DNA of 64,000 nucleotides from Cordylochernes scorpioides. Taxonomy: Eukaryota; Arthropoda; Arachnida; Pseudoscorpiones; Chernetidae. The stretch spans positions 31,714,190 through 31,778,189 of the forward strand of contig CP092865.1 in the NCBI GenBank assembly GCA_030710605.1, read 5' to 3'. The notes below the pieces were generated by a model, which did no database searches, was not told the origin of the DNA, and saw nothing but the letters and a program-made list of their open reading frames with translations. Below are positions 59,501 to 60,036 of the stretch, piece by piece (the first letter of the stretch is position 1; every line of letters starts with the position of its first letter). Both the position numbers and the translations under genes were made by a program.

Positions 59501-60036
59501 TTATTATTTAACAAAGATAAACAGATTACATATGCATAAATTTGAAGAAATCATATATTTTTTTGTGAACAATTATTACCCAGGAATTATTTGAAAAGGG
59601 AAAATAGAATTCGGGTAAAGTGTTTATTTTATATACATTTTCCCTTTTCAAATCCTATATTTGTTAATTAATTTTGAATTATTTATATATAAAATTTTGG
59701 ATTTGATTTGTTGTGAATATAATAAAGAATAATATACATTTTTAAATAGTTATATTAAAATTTTATCGACTTTTATAGAAATAACTATGTATCATTTTTT
59801 GGATAGTATTTGTACAGTTTAGAGTTGGTTTTATTTAAAAGATGCAAATACCCTCGACCATCTACTAGCTTGGGGTTTCACGGGTTTAAGTATAAGGTGG
59901 GGGTCGGGGGTTGGTGGTGATAATTACAGAATTGTATTATATGGTATAAGGGAGTGGATTACTTACCATTGGGTTTCTGTGAAGTTGCATGGAATACTAA
60001 GACGGAAACGATGATGAAGATACATAGTAATAATTT
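14584..60036 (-). CDS. Secreted chitinase, two GH18 domains plus CBM14 (16 coding exons; first Met exon not found)
   Basis: Exons at 59967-60036, 46338-46610, 40538-40716, 39501-39625, 33620-33743, 25480-25665, 24507-24626, 22475-22778, 21720-22017, 21536-21659, 21109-21233, 20663-20786, 18525-18710, 17568-17687, 16016-16208 and 14584-14795 join in frame (2763 nt, 920 residues plus stop). Domain order is signal peptide 1-18, GH18-1 about 35-395, acidic linker to 460, GH18-2 about 465-825, CBM14 853-910. Both GH18 domains keep DGLDLDWE (acid/base Glu about 158 and 585), VGGW, SYDFHG and the MIW..D.DDFRG block. The enzyme would hydrolyse beta-1,4-chitin in cuticle or peritrophic matrix. The architecture resembles arthropod multidomain (Cht10-like) chitinases; orthology is not established. 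Confidence 0.93.
14796..15399. other. Intron 15, distal part; dispersed 70-bp repeat at 15020-15090
   Basis: The only recognisable item is a segment with AGGCTGCCTGGCCGGCATTC and GATACTTCGGCCAGTAAAT, which recurs nearly identically at 37905-37985. The rest is unannotated AT-rich intron. Confidence 0.5.
15400..15560 (+). pseudogene. LINE ORF2 C-terminal relic
   Basis: The plus frame gives GHLLQHLKWMKTLLEGCMEG then SPGRSIMEFMD, matching the GHxLRHxxxxxxxLEGxxEGxxGRGRxRxxxxD tail of non-LTR reverse transcriptases. It is short, with stops upstream. A similar tail is at 41060-41170. Confidence 0.6.
15790..15860 (+). repeat. Relic related to the hammerhead-bearing repeat
   Basis: CACCATAGTCTCCAGGTGGG here corresponds to ACCATGGTCTCTAGGTGGAC at 58895-58914. 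The ribozyme core is not preserved (CTGAGAA and GACA replace CTGACGA and GAAA). Confidence 0.45.
16016..16208 (-). CDS. Chitinase exon 15: end of GH18 domain 2 and linker
   Basis: The acceptor GGTAG precedes VQWLKQSGYGGVMIWAVDLD. This is the last beta-strand block of GH18 (MIWAVDLDDFRG, the Trp at the base of the chitin site). A roughly 35-residue linker follows, to the donor GTGAGA in phase 1, which joins exon 16 as Asp. Confidence 0.95.
16560..16765 (-). repeat. 220-bp interspersed repeat (ACATGTGGTG family), diverged copy
   Basis: It contains the family landmarks AAGTGCAAGTAAC, GTAGACATGTGGTG and a CATAATCATCATGACC segment, in the same order as the copy at 25850-26085. Confidence 0.5.
16766..17567. 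other. Intron 14 remainder, nothing recognised
   Basis: There is no ORF with family signature and no clear repeat beyond the copy at 16560-16765. Ordinary intronic sequence. Confidence 0.4.
17568..17687 (-). CDS. Chitinase exon 14 (GH18-2)
   Basis: Phase 0 to phase 0, 40 codons, from ICELLKNGATLVWDNEQMVP to RSIKLK. It has the FVDDQWVGFDD block that lines the substrate cleft in family 18 chitinases. Its twin in domain 1 is exon 7, of the same length. Confidence 0.95.
17688..18524. other. Intron 13, nothing recognised
   Basis: AT-rich intron without a recognisable repeat or gene. Confidence 0.4.
18525..18710 (-). CDS. Chitinase exon 13 (GH18-2)
   Basis: 62 codons, phase 0 at both ends, from DYSAAELVRKGAAKEKLVIG to GFLAFYE. 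It contains the GMATYGRTFTL block and the Gly-rich insertion segment of GH18. The donor is GTGACA. Equal in length to exon 6 of domain 1. Confidence 0.95.
18775..20495. repeat. 43-bp minisatellite, about 40 units, in intron 12
   Basis: The unit begins CGACGACCGCTTGTTTCTCA and ends GTTGTTATCCCCTAG. The left end (18775-18950) is more diverged; the core is highly regular with recurrent variants (CAAAGACC, CATGTCCTTTG, CATGTCCATTG, TTCCTCATG) in local blocks, as expected from unequal exchange. No spacers and no ORF. Confidence 0.95.
20663..20786 (-). CDS. Chitinase exon 12 (GH18-2)
   Basis: 124 nt starting with the third base of a split Lys codon: YVDMINVLSYDFHGAWERHV and on to KKLTV. LSYDFHG is the third conserved GH18 motif, with Leu where MxYD is more usual. 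The donor is GTACGT. Confidence 0.95.
21109..21233 (-). CDS. Chitinase exon 11 (GH18-2)
   Basis: 125 nt, from DLREAFDGESRNAEKPRLLL to AGYNIAEIN plus two bases of Lys. It encodes the beta-strand KPRLLLSTTVPA and following helix of the barrel. Acceptor TGCCAG, donor GTGAGA. Confidence 0.95.
21536..21659 (-). CDS. Chitinase exon 10: GH18-2 catalytic motif
   Basis: 124 nt. It contains the catalytic box LDGLDLDWEFP with the acid/base Glu intact (about residue 585), followed by KGAQDKERLTGLIK. It starts with the third base of a split Arg codon after a TTCTCAG acceptor and ends at GTAGGT. Confidence 0.96.
21720..22017 (-). CDS. Chitinase exon 9: start of GH18 domain 2
   Basis: 298 nt. It starts TNARVVCYFTNWAQKRPGLG (first beta strand) and includes LCTHVLLAFATI and VLVSVGGWMLGS (second conserved motif). 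Domain 1 is split by an intron inside VGGW at the equivalent place; here the intron comes 15 codons later (after TTSTYR). Confidence 0.95.
22018..22474. other. Intron 8, nothing recognised
   Basis: No gene or repeat identified. It separates the linker exon from domain 2. Confidence 0.4.
22475..22778 (-). CDS. Chitinase exon 8: end of GH18-1 and acidic linker
   Basis: 304 nt: SRWVMENDYGGAMIWTVDMD, then DDFRGVCKG, a short helix, and a roughly 65-residue linker that is Ser/Thr/Arg-rich and then acidic (DQEEDEEAETEAP). It joins exon 9 in phase 1 (GAG). It is much more GC-rich than the flanking introns. Confidence 0.95.
22779..23690. other. Intron 7, distal part, AT-rich
   Basis: No recognisable gene or element. 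Confidence 0.4.
23691..23960. repeat. Degenerate direct repeat of about 110 bp, three units
   Basis: GCCATGTTTGTAGAGTTTGG (23701), GCCATGTTTGCAGAGTTTGG (23789) and a diverged GTCATGGTTACACAATTTGG (23888) each precede a CTCAATGATGG-like segment and a TAATGACGTAG-type segment. Confidence 0.6.
23961..24506. other. Intron 7, proximal part
   Basis: Near 24340-24400 a segment with GCGGCGACACGTTTTGCCGT and ATTATCAAGTG resembles decayed retroelement termini, but the class is not clear. Nothing else was seen. Confidence 0.35.
24507..24626 (-). CDS. Chitinase exon 7 (GH18-1)
   Basis: 40 codons, phase 0 both ends: ICEMLKKGARYVWDDVQKVP to RSLRIK, with HLDDQWVGFDD. It is the counterpart of exon 14, identical in length and about two thirds identical by eye. 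Donor GTACGT. Confidence 0.95.
24627..25479. other. Intron 6 with a possible retroelement fragment at 25070-25210
   Basis: The GC-richer island (GGGGGCCATCTTATCGAGGA, then GACTGCTGGAGAGCTGCAGG) stands out in AT-rich sequence and looks like a LINE-derived tail, but no frame is convincing. Confidence 0.35.
25480..25665 (-). CDS. Chitinase exon 6 (GH18-1)
   Basis: 62 codons: DFGVKLWERLGAPKDKIVVG to EGFLAYYE, with GMATYGRSFTL and the GGGKAGEYTREEG segment. Acceptor TGTACAG, donor GTAACA. Twin of exon 13. Confidence 0.95.
25850..26085 (-). repeat. 220-bp interspersed repeat (ACATGTGGTG family), well preserved copy
   Basis: Landmarks in order are ATGGCCCCCGATTTTG, AAGTAACCAAACGGG, AAGTGCAAAGTCGAACTGC, GGACATGTGGTGCACTTACA, AGTCGCCAACTTCTACTCAC and ATGATTAGCATGG. 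Further copies lie near 16560, 30180, 31215, 35150, 38230, 38950, 40440, 51900, 53860 and 54060, in both orientations. No ORF and no clear terminal repeats. Confidence 0.75.
26290..26589 (+). pseudogene. Penelope-like element C-terminus with GIY-YIG endonuclease
   Basis: The plus frame from 26290 to TGA at 26587-26589 reads CYNGETGRSIRTRLSEHSRH, then SLLCQYITEFRHSFNLDSAV, GNKYQRLVLESL and SFNRKIDLPPQYS. The (I)GETGRS...RxxEH block with a downstream lengthy helix and conserved Glu (LVLES) is the GIY-YIG nuclease typical of canonical Penelope-like elements. The GIY half is missing, so the copy is 5'-truncated; Asn replaces Ile in YIG. A hammerhead-like motif follows at 26656, as in known Penelope-like elements. 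Confidence 0.85.
26656..26690 (+). ncRNA. Hammerhead-like motif downstream of the Penelope ORF
   Basis: CTGAAGA (26656-26662), a short stem AGGGC/GCCT around ATTCTT, then GAAA (26678-26681) match the CUGANGA-stem II-GAAA core. Stem III and the cleavage triplet are not convincing (GCTTGC follows), so activity is doubtful. Its position just after the stop fits hammerheads reported in Penelope-like elements. Confidence 0.55.
26830..27540 (+). mobile_element. LINE 3' region (CR1/L2-like tail) with TG repeat
   Basis: The right part ends AAGACTAATGTCTTAATAAA then GGCTTTGTGTGTGTG. The hairpin plus microsatellite tail is shared with 29360-29400 and, on the minus strand, 41640-41700 (with GGTCGACGCCATCGCCCC at 42383). 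The left part (26860-27080) may be coding remnant on either strand; no domain is recognised. Confidence 0.6.
28012..28103 (-). repeat. Penelope-type terminal repeat arm, inverted
   Basis: Read on the minus strand: AACGTTAATGCCTGAAAGCT, AGAGAATAAAAATG and a TTTCCCTGGAAGCC end. It is the inverted partner of 28550-28645; the pair encloses a Helitron. Related arms lie at 29440-29530, 32325-32400 and 32795-32890. Confidence 0.5.
28104..28531 (+). mobile_element. Non-autonomous Helitron, 428 bp, complete ends
   Basis: It starts TCTATATACAGTTACGAGCG (28104), shares TCTGTCACCGTTTGC with its relatives, and ends with the hairpin around GGGCGTTGCCC, TCATTCGG and CTAG (28528-28531), followed by T. The base before TC is also T. 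There are no inverted terminal repeats and no target duplication. It contains a 144-bp MITE at 28282-28425. The tRNA-Gly part present in other copies is absent here. Confidence 0.85.
28282..28425. mobile_element. 144-bp MITE nested in the Helitron
   Basis: 31-bp terminal inverted repeats begin TTAAATAAATGCATATATTA on one side and are the exact reverse complement on the other. The ends are TTAA. The same MITE with the same length sits at the same site of the Helitron copy at 61863-62289, so it was carried along with the Helitron. Confidence 0.8.
28550..28690 (+). repeat. Penelope-type terminal repeat arm, direct
   Basis: TTCTCCTGTAGAAGGGCGTT, then CGAAAGCTAGAGAATAAAAA and TTTCCTTGGTATATTTTTAC. 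TTCTC and GAGAA could pair as stem I of a hammerhead-like fold, but the core reads CTGTAGA instead of CTGANGA. Confidence 0.45.
28775..29400 (+). pseudogene. LINE ORF2 C-terminus and 3' tail
   Basis: The frame at 28884-29285 carries CYFCNVGIQDNLVHYLFHCP followed by FLHEKRLEIREIS, the Cys-X2-Cys...His...Cys element at the C-terminus of many non-LTR retrotransposon ORF2 proteins. A stop (TGA near 29283) and a 3' tail ending GTCTTAATAAAGG follow. 28775-28900 gives a second frame of the same ORF, so at least one frameshift is present. Confidence 0.75.
29401..30180. other. Intronic stretch with one terminal-repeat arm
   Basis: 29440-29530 matches the Penelope-type arms (AAACTTTCGGATTTGTCAGT, CCTTCAACAGGAG). 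Read on the minus strand, GGA/TCC pair ahead of GAAAG. The rest is AT-rich and unassigned; a segment at 29930-30000 with CCCCGCCGAAACGT may be another decayed retroelement end. Confidence 0.4.
30181..30300 (-). repeat. 220-bp interspersed repeat, partial copy
   Basis: It has TTCTACTTGTGTAGACACGT, then GGTGTACTTTATAGGCAATC and ACCATGCTTATAATG, collinear with the family. Confidence 0.5.
30318..30600. repeat. Two short mariner-MITE-like palindromes
   Basis: 30318-30400 and about 30513-30598 each begin with GGTTGTC(T)CAAAAGTTCGT and end with its inverted copy (ACGAACTTTTAAAACAACC). They are internally deleted relatives of the roughly 205-bp MITE at 43427-43632. Confidence 0.6.
30854..30907 (+). 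pseudogene. tRNA-Gly(GCC) pseudogene, internally deleted
   Basis: GGTTCAGTGGTAGAATGCTC, then GCCTGCCACGCGG with anticodon GCC, runs straight into GTTCGATTCCCGGCCGATGC. The variable region and T-stem 5' strand are gone. Confidence 0.75.
30949..31100 (+). repeat. Tandem repeat built from the tRNA-Gly T arm
   Basis: Two units of about 78 bp each contain GGCGGGCGGCCCGGGTTCGA, TTCCCGGCCGATGCA, a T-run and AAAACTCATTTATATATTAT. The first, partial unit is the tRNA pseudogene just upstream. Confidence 0.8.
31215..31360 (-). repeat. 220-bp interspersed repeat, diverged copy
   Basis: AAGCGCAAAGTCATACTG, AAGACAAGTGGTGTACC and CACCATGATGATTTC are collinear with the family. Confidence 0.45.
31361..32325. 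other. Intron 5 stretch without assigned features
   Basis: Open frames at 31745-32094 show no family motif, and no splice evidence links them to the chitinase. Confidence 0.35.
32326..32900. mobile_element. Inverted terminal-repeat arms around a decayed Helitron-like core
   Basis: GGCCTCCAGGGAAAG near 32327 and TTTCCCTGGAGGCC near 32861 are inverted. Arms include ATTGTTTATTTACAAATCTC and its complement. Between them 32480-32640 (TTATTTAAGGAACGACTTGT) is a diverged version of the Helitron segment TTATTTAAGGAGCGACCCGC. Confidence 0.45.
33047..33530. mobile_element. Fold-back element with about 85-bp arms
   Basis: The left arm contains GTGCAAAGTGCAAG and GGATCTTTATAATCC. The right arm has ATAAGGATTATAAAGATCCG and CTTGTACTTTGCACAAAG. 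A second inner palindrome is formed by 33358-33410 and 33430-33481. The GC-rich centre (33228-33345) begins with a G-run. Confidence 0.65.
33620..33743 (-). CDS. Chitinase exon 5 (GH18-1)
   Basis: 124 nt: YVDFINIMSYDFHGKWESQT to WRKQLCV, with the canonical MSYDFHG motif. Acceptor TATAG, donor GTAAGT. It is the counterpart of exon 12 and sits between introns of about 8 kb and 5.8 kb. Confidence 0.95.
33844..35143 (-). mobile_element. mariner element 2
   Basis: TA-flanked 1300-bp element. Both ends carry an inverted repeat of about 37 bp (CAAGGTGTGTCCCATAAGTT and CAAGGTATGTCCCATAAGTT reading inward), with one difference near the tip. It is closely related to element 3 at 49684-51011, not to element 1. 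Confidence 0.95.
33913..34947 (-). pseudogene. mariner transposase pseudogene (element 2)
   Basis: From MEQKLKQRICIEICVKLQIS (first helix-turn-helix) through KENPRTTLLELEQDTGISKT (second) to TGDETWVYDYDPETK, HHDNARPHTA and YSLDIAPNDFFLF, a DD34D catalytic set. In the last block Pro of the usual SPD is Leu. Frameshifts near 34840 and in 34180-34255 break the gene. It terminates with GDYFKKF and TAA at 33913-33915. Confidence 0.93.
35150..35350 (+). repeat. 220-bp interspersed repeat copy
   Basis: It contains AAATACACGTGGTAGAGGCC, ATGATGGGTAGTTATCAACC, CATATGTCTACACATATAG and GGTTACTTGCACTCACTGG. It immediately follows mariner element 2. Confidence 0.6.
35351..36225. other. Intron 4 stretch; conserved 45-bp core at 35705-35752
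   Basis: GGCTCATCAGTGGTAAACCC followed by CAGTTTCGCCAGTTTA is the reverse complement of the core at 8880-8930, 55697-55747 and (diverged) 54731-54780. At 35935-36060 a segment ending GATACCTTAACACGATTGAG is related to 62890-62940. Nothing else is assigned. Confidence 0.45.
36283..36609. repeat. 23-bp satellite-like array, about 14 units
   Basis: The unit ATTGTATACTATATTATTAC plus TAC repeats with very few substitutions (for example GCATACT, TACTGC). All three plus frames are open, giving artefactual long reading frames. The array ends exactly at a solo LTR. Confidence 0.95.
36610..36786 (+). repeat. Solo LTR of the TRIM family
   Basis: TGTAGCAAAGTATTA ... CTACATTACA, collinear with 12518-12687, including AAATTGCTGTGTATGCCTGA. 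Flanks ACAT and ATAT are near-matching. Confidence 0.75.
36787..38229. other. Intron 4 stretch, few features
   Basis: 37905-37985 repeats the 15020-15090 element (AGGCTGCCTGGGCGGCATTC, GATACTTCGGCCAGTAAAT). No genes. Confidence 0.4.
38230..38520. repeat. 220-bp repeat relic followed by GT microsatellite
   Basis: 38285-38395 has GTAAACGCAATAGTCGAAC and TGTGGAGAGGTATGGCGGGT; 38405-38490 is a GT-rich simple repeat (TTGTGTGTGTGTGTA). Confidence 0.45.
38950..39165 (+). repeat. 220-bp interspersed repeat copy
   Basis: AATACATGTGGTACAAACCA, GCATGGTGTGTAGTTAGTAA, ACATGTCTGAACATATAGA, TTTACAAGTGTGCCAGA and ATCGGGTGCCATTG all occur in family order. Confidence 0.65.
39501..39625 (-). CDS. Chitinase exon 4 (GH18-1)
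   Basis: 125 nt: ELREAFEEESKETRKPKLLL to YDVPAVS plus two bases of the next codon. Acceptor TGTGCAG, donor GTGAGT. Twin of exon 11. Confidence 0.95.
39655..40095. repeat. 41-bp minisatellite in intron 3, about ten units
   Basis: The unit is CTTCATTCTTATCTACAATA then TTATCTTTCAGCATCTAGGGG. Outer units are more diverged. No relation to the 43-bp array in intron 12. Confidence 0.9.
40096..40440. other. Intron 3 stretch, nothing recognised
   Basis: AT-rich, no gene or repeat identified. Confidence 0.4.
40441..40537 (+). repeat. 220-bp repeat fragment abutting the exon 3 splice donor
   Basis: AGTTCACGTGGTAAAGGACA, GGTGGGTAGAAGTTGGCGAC and GTAAGTGCACCGCATGTG match the family. On the minus strand the repeat begins at the GTAACA donor itself, so the 5' splice site of intron 3 borders or uses repeat sequence. 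Confidence 0.6.
40538..40716 (-). CDS. Chitinase exon 3: GH18-1 catalytic motif
   Basis: 179 nt: completes VGGW (split Gly), then SFGTQRFKEMAASRYNRQLF and the catalytic FDGLDLDWEFP with acid/base Glu at about residue 158, ending VALLK. Donor GTAACA, acceptor GCGCCAG. GC-rich against an AT-rich background. Confidence 0.96.
40717..41487. other. Intron 2, distal part with a LINE tail relic
   Basis: 41060-41170 translates on the plus strand to WIEVMLEGFMEE-like sequence, related to the LINE tail at 15400-15560. The rest is unassigned. Confidence 0.4.
41640..42510 (-). mobile_element. LINE 3' fragment with TSD, nested in the MITE
   Basis: Minus orientation. The tail (GT)n and AAGACTAACGTCTTAATAAA at the left end match 27500-27530; GGTCGACGCCATCGCCCC (reverse strand) at 42383 matches 27365. 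Non-coding 3' region only. Confidence 0.8.
41761..42354 (-). mobile_element. Helitron, 594 bp, nested in the LINE fragment
   Basis: Minus orientation: 5' TCTACTTATATATTTGCC at 42354 and 3' hairpin CCCGGGCGTTGCCCGGGCC, then ATTCGTCTAG ending at 41761, followed by T. The intact LINE at 27395-27412 shows the empty site with no duplicated bases, as expected for Helitrons. The interior has short internal repeats (GGTCGCTATAGACAGGGTGG). No ORF. Confidence 0.85.
42589..43002. other. Intron 2 stretch, nothing recognised
   Basis: AT-rich, no gene. Confidence 0.4.
43003..43305. mobile_element. Fold-back MITE, about 95-bp arms
   Basis: The left arm runs AAAAAGGCATATATTAGATT ... CCAATATTTCGGTTGGCTAA ... 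AAAGG-type; the right arm is its reverse complement, ending ATATGCCTTTTTATTATCTA. The loop is a short AT-rich segment with a repeated AATGCCTTGAT. A single arm occurs at 3265-3350. Confidence 0.8.
43427..43632. mobile_element. mariner-like MITE, intact copy
   Basis: It starts AAGGTTGTCCCAAAAATTCG and ends with inverted ACGAACTTTTGGAACAACCTT. The interior has repeated CATAATACAA and GGCGAATAATAT. TA flanks both ends. Another copy at 44085-44262 lacks the left tip. Confidence 0.8.
43633..44084. other. Intron 2 stretch
   Basis: 43920-44040 is slightly GC-richer (GGAGAAAGTAGAGCGTGGCG), possibly transposon-derived; no assignment. Confidence 0.35.
44085..44262. mobile_element. mariner-like MITE, truncated copy
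   Basis: Collinear with 43427-43632 from GTGTTTTTCTTATTAC to ACGAACTTTTGGGGCAACCT; the left terminal 20 bases are lost. Confidence 0.75.
44600..44890 (+). pseudogene. LINE ORF2 C-terminal relic and 3' UTR
   Basis: ETTTALHLIYDCPNFAEVRH followed by RLFPDL matches the H(L)xxDCPxxxxxR end of non-LTR elements. A 3' region with a GGCGCAA...TTGCGCC hairpin (44848-44876) follows. Confidence 0.6.
44935..45255 (-). mobile_element. R1-like LINE 3' end, 5'-truncated
   Basis: Matches 8285-8690 segment by segment (CGCCATATCCACAATTTGGG, TTCGATGTCAAATTTTGCAT, CTGCAGAATCTATTAAACTT, GTCAGGTAAAGTTGGTTTTC). Confidence 0.8.
45256..45781. other. Possible LTR-like sequence (45260-45420), otherwise unassigned
   Basis: TATATAAGGAGG (45355) followed by TTTAATAAAAGTGTG gives a TATA-to-polyadenylation layout. 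No second copy exists in the window, so this is only a suggestion. Confidence 0.3.
45782..45970 (+). repeat. Solo LTR of the TRIM family
   Basis: TGTATCAAAGTATTTA ... CTACGTTACA, collinear with the other three LTRs (GCTACTCTGTAAACTTCC, AAATAAATTGCTGTG, TGAAGTTTGTCTTTCCTAAT). Flanks ATAT and TTAT. Confidence 0.75.
46338..46610 (-). CDS. Chitinase exon 2: start of GH18-1
   Basis: 273 nt. After a short basic/Gly stretch (KKVSGGGGKKK) it encodes LVCYYTNWSQYRPAVGQFTP, LCTHVLFAFGWM and KILLAV plus the first base of the VGGW Gly. Acceptor TATACAG, donor GTAAGT. Joined to exon 1 it yields NAKKVSG after the signal peptide. Confidence 0.95.
46784..47500. repeat. Degenerate minisatellite, 65-90-bp units, left part
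   Basis: AACATTCAAAAGTAGAA followed by CCTGACGAGATTAACG-type and AAAACTGTAACAGCCTGAGG-type segments recurs at about 46840, 46908, 46976, 47043 and 47115, then more loosely to 47500. It resumes at 49245-49460 beyond an R1-like LINE, which therefore inserted into the array. Confidence 0.65.
47510..49225 (+). mobile_element. R1-like LINE, 5'-truncated, in intron 1
   Basis: It runs from an RT fingers segment (MGYFPREWKTTVLKILMKPN) to a C-terminal zinc-knuckle (CGIEEQTSRHLLIDCP) and a 3' tail with GTATCCCTTGCGGGATA and AAATAAAATAAT. It interrupts a degenerate minisatellite. It lacks the endonuclease region. Confidence 0.9.
47531..49075 (+). pseudogene. R1-like LINE ORF2 with intact YADD, frame-broken
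   Basis: Blocks in order: SYRPISLTSNLS, QHGFIKSKSTITALN, IDIAGAFDNAWWPAIL, KGCPQGGPLSPLLWIILLND, CYADDVSIICW, YKSIFRPILTYGAEIW (thumb/connection) and CFCGIEEQTSRHLLIDCP. Polymerase boxes are intact, but stops near 47650 and 47955 and frameshifts near 48245 and 48880 inactivate it. The 9767-10336 copy has the same order. Confidence 0.9.
49245..49460. repeat. Degenerate minisatellite, right part
   Basis: GAATGGAGGCCTAACGATGC, AGTTTGACAAGTTTAGC and CAACCTGACGAATTTAAGG continue the pattern of 46784-47500. Confidence 0.5.
49684..51011 (-). mobile_element. mariner element 3
   Basis: TA-flanked, 1328 bp, with terminal repeats CAAGGCATGTCCCATAAGTT and CAAGGTATGTCCCATACGTT reading inward. Closely similar throughout to element 2, so both come from one family active at a similar time. 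A CT-run (TCTCTCTCTC, 50354) is an indel relative to element 2. Confidence 0.95.
49750..50814 (-). pseudogene. mariner transposase pseudogene (element 3)
   Basis: The N-terminus MEQKLKQRICIKFCVKLQIS, then KRTTVFEWHSRFKAGRISIE and DDPRQGRPNFQRTDKN, is better preserved than in element 2. The catalytic region continues in other frames (ETKRQSAEWRGQ-type, TTIPDLTHRT replacing the HDNARPH context). Frame breaks near 50310-50360 and 50010-50240 inactivate it. Stop TGA at 49750-49752. Confidence 0.92.
51012..51884. other. Intron 1 stretch, AT-rich
   Basis: GA microsatellite at 51304-51323. The short palindromic pair GCGCGAAATCATAAAGCG / GAAACATTTCGCGC near 51403-51460 may be a small MITE. No gene. 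Confidence 0.4.
51885..52080 (-). repeat. 220-bp interspersed repeat, diverged copy
   Basis: GAGTGCAAGTAACCAAACGG, GTAAGTACAAATGTCGAATG and TATATGTGGTGTATAC are collinear with 25850-26085. Confidence 0.55.
52081..53859. other. Intron 1 stretch, nothing recognised
   Basis: A segment at 52396-52500 (TTTCTTGAACTGAGAAGTCG) duplicates 47166-47270. TCTG repeats lie at 53383-53400. No gene or element identified. Confidence 0.4.
53860..54280. repeat. Two copies of the 220-bp interspersed repeat
   Basis: 53860-53935 (GATAACTACCCACCATGATT) is on the minus strand. 54060-54280 (AGTACACGTGAAATAGGCC, ACATGTCTACATATGTGTG, ACAAGTGTGTCAGACCCG, ATCGGGTGCCATAGG) is on the plus strand. Confidence 0.55.
54281..54954. 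other. Intron 1 stretch with conserved 45-bp core at 54731-54780
   Basis: GGCTTATCGGTGGTGAATCC followed by CAGCGGTTTCTCCAGTTCA is a diverged, reverse-oriented copy of the core shared with 8880, 35705 and 55697. Nothing else is assigned. Confidence 0.4.
54955..55035 (-). pseudogene. tRNA-like / SINE head relic
   Basis: On the minus strand GTTAGCCTAGTGAACATGGC (A-box-like) precedes GGATTCGATTCCCATTCC (B box and T arm) with tRNA spacing. Acceptor ends pair only partly (GTCCAGG / CCAGGATAC). Probably the head of a tRNA-derived SINE; identity uncertain. Confidence 0.5.
55252..55686 (-). mobile_element. Non-autonomous Helitron, 435 bp
   Basis: Minus orientation. CTAG at 55252-55255, hairpin segment CGGGCGTTGTCCGGG, 3' body GGCGCCAATTTATAATTG, and 5' TCTATATACAGTTACGAGCG at 55686. 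T flanks both ends. Long G-runs (55538-55577) lie inside. The MITE slot differs from 28282 and 61951 and holds other AT-rich sequence. Confidence 0.8.
55690..55860 (+). repeat. Fold-back family relic with conserved core
   Basis: GATTAAACTGGCGAAACCAC and CACTGATGAGCCGGGCC match 8878-8930; the right arm (GTCGCAGTGAAGACAGTAGG) corresponds to the arm at 8941. Confidence 0.6.
56155..56470 (-). repeat. LTR-like interspersed repeat, copy 3
   Basis: Minus-strand counterpart of 4478-4735 and 7735-8040: TAGTACTAAAAAGAACCAGC, CTTATTTACATAATGTACAA and the TATA-like TATAAATACC. Confidence 0.5.
56568..58052 (+). mobile_element. Tc1-like element rearranged into a giant palindrome
   Basis: TA-flanked. The left arm (56568-57109) is the reverse complement of the right arm (about 57512-58052), including the C-terminal half of the transposase gene. 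The 402-bp centre carries the middle of the gene. Ends begin (C)ACTGGTCCGCAAAATTAAAG. The original 5' half (DNA-binding domain) has been replaced by an inverted copy of the 3' half. Confidence 0.9.
57128..57838 (+). pseudogene. Tc1-like transposase, C-terminal two thirds
   Basis: WRRQHVAWNPDEWRRIMFTD then ESRFSL gives the first Asp; MVWAGIFLDGRTTLHIF follows. FLLMDDNARPHRAGVV holds the second Asp, and WPARSPDLNPFEHV the Glu, a DD34E set. The Trp normally after PxEHV is a TAG stop at 57654-57656, and a stop plus frameshift separates the FTDES and MVWAG parts near 57357-57385. No DNA-binding domain. Confidence 0.92.
58260..58340 (+). promoter_or_regulatory. TATA plus initiator, probable retroelement promoter
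   Basis: TATATAAATAG (58266-58276) is followed by the perfect 18-bp palindrome ACTGACTGCGCAGTCAGT (58289-58306), whose right half contains TCAGT, the arthropod initiator consensus, at TATA-to-start distance. It faces right, away from the chitinase direction, so it most likely belonged to a transposon. Confidence 0.45.
58389..58505 (+). repeat. Short tandem repeat, about 37-bp unit, three copies
   Basis: TTCTATTTGATTATTTTA then GTTTACCCATTTCTACGAA repeats; a further partial copy is at 59027-59075. Confidence 0.7.
58555..58625 (-). repeat. Single arm of the fold-back family
   Basis: CCATCGCAGTAAGGACAGTA, then GAAATTGTTTTATTT and TTACGCCTCTAAAATAGTTT match the right arm at 8941-9012. Confidence 0.65.
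58698..58997 (+). repeat. 238-bp direct repeat unit bearing a hammerhead ribozyme
   Basis: A 62-bp segment beginning TGACGGGAGAGGCGACCATT occurs at 58698-58759 and identically at 58936-58997, 238 bp apart, with the ribozyme in between. This is the layout expected for partly duplicated Penelope-like terminal repeats or for a retrozyme-like tandem. Confidence 0.75.
58866..58909 (+). ncRNA. Type I hammerhead ribozyme
   Basis: Stem I is CCTAGA (58866-58871) with TCTAGG (58904-58909), six pairs. Core CTGACGA is 58872-58878. Stem II is GGGC (58879-58882) with GCCC (58888-58891), loop CATTA. GAAA is 58892-58895. Stem III is ACC/GGT closed by AT. The cleavage triplet GTC ends at 58903. Every invariant core base is present. 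The very short stem III matches hammerheads of Penelope-like elements and retrozymes, which often cleave better as tandem copies. Confidence 0.9.
58998..59966. other. Intron 1 proximal stretch, AT-rich
   Basis: TA repeats and one palindromic pair (GAAAAGGGAAAATAGAATTC / TTTTCCCTTTTCAAATCC near 59595-59655). No gene. Confidence 0.4.
59967..60036 (-). CDS. Chitinase exon 1b: signal peptide
   Basis: After a TTCCAG acceptor the frame reads KLLLCIFIIVSVLVFHATSQ then KPN and one base, ending at GTAAGT. A hydrophobic core of about 14 residues is followed by HATS-Q, a plausible signal-peptidase site. Phase 0 at the start means the Met comes from an upstream exon. The phase-1 end joins exon 2 as Ala, giving one continuous frame. 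Distance to exon 2 is 13.4 kb. Confidence 0.82.
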
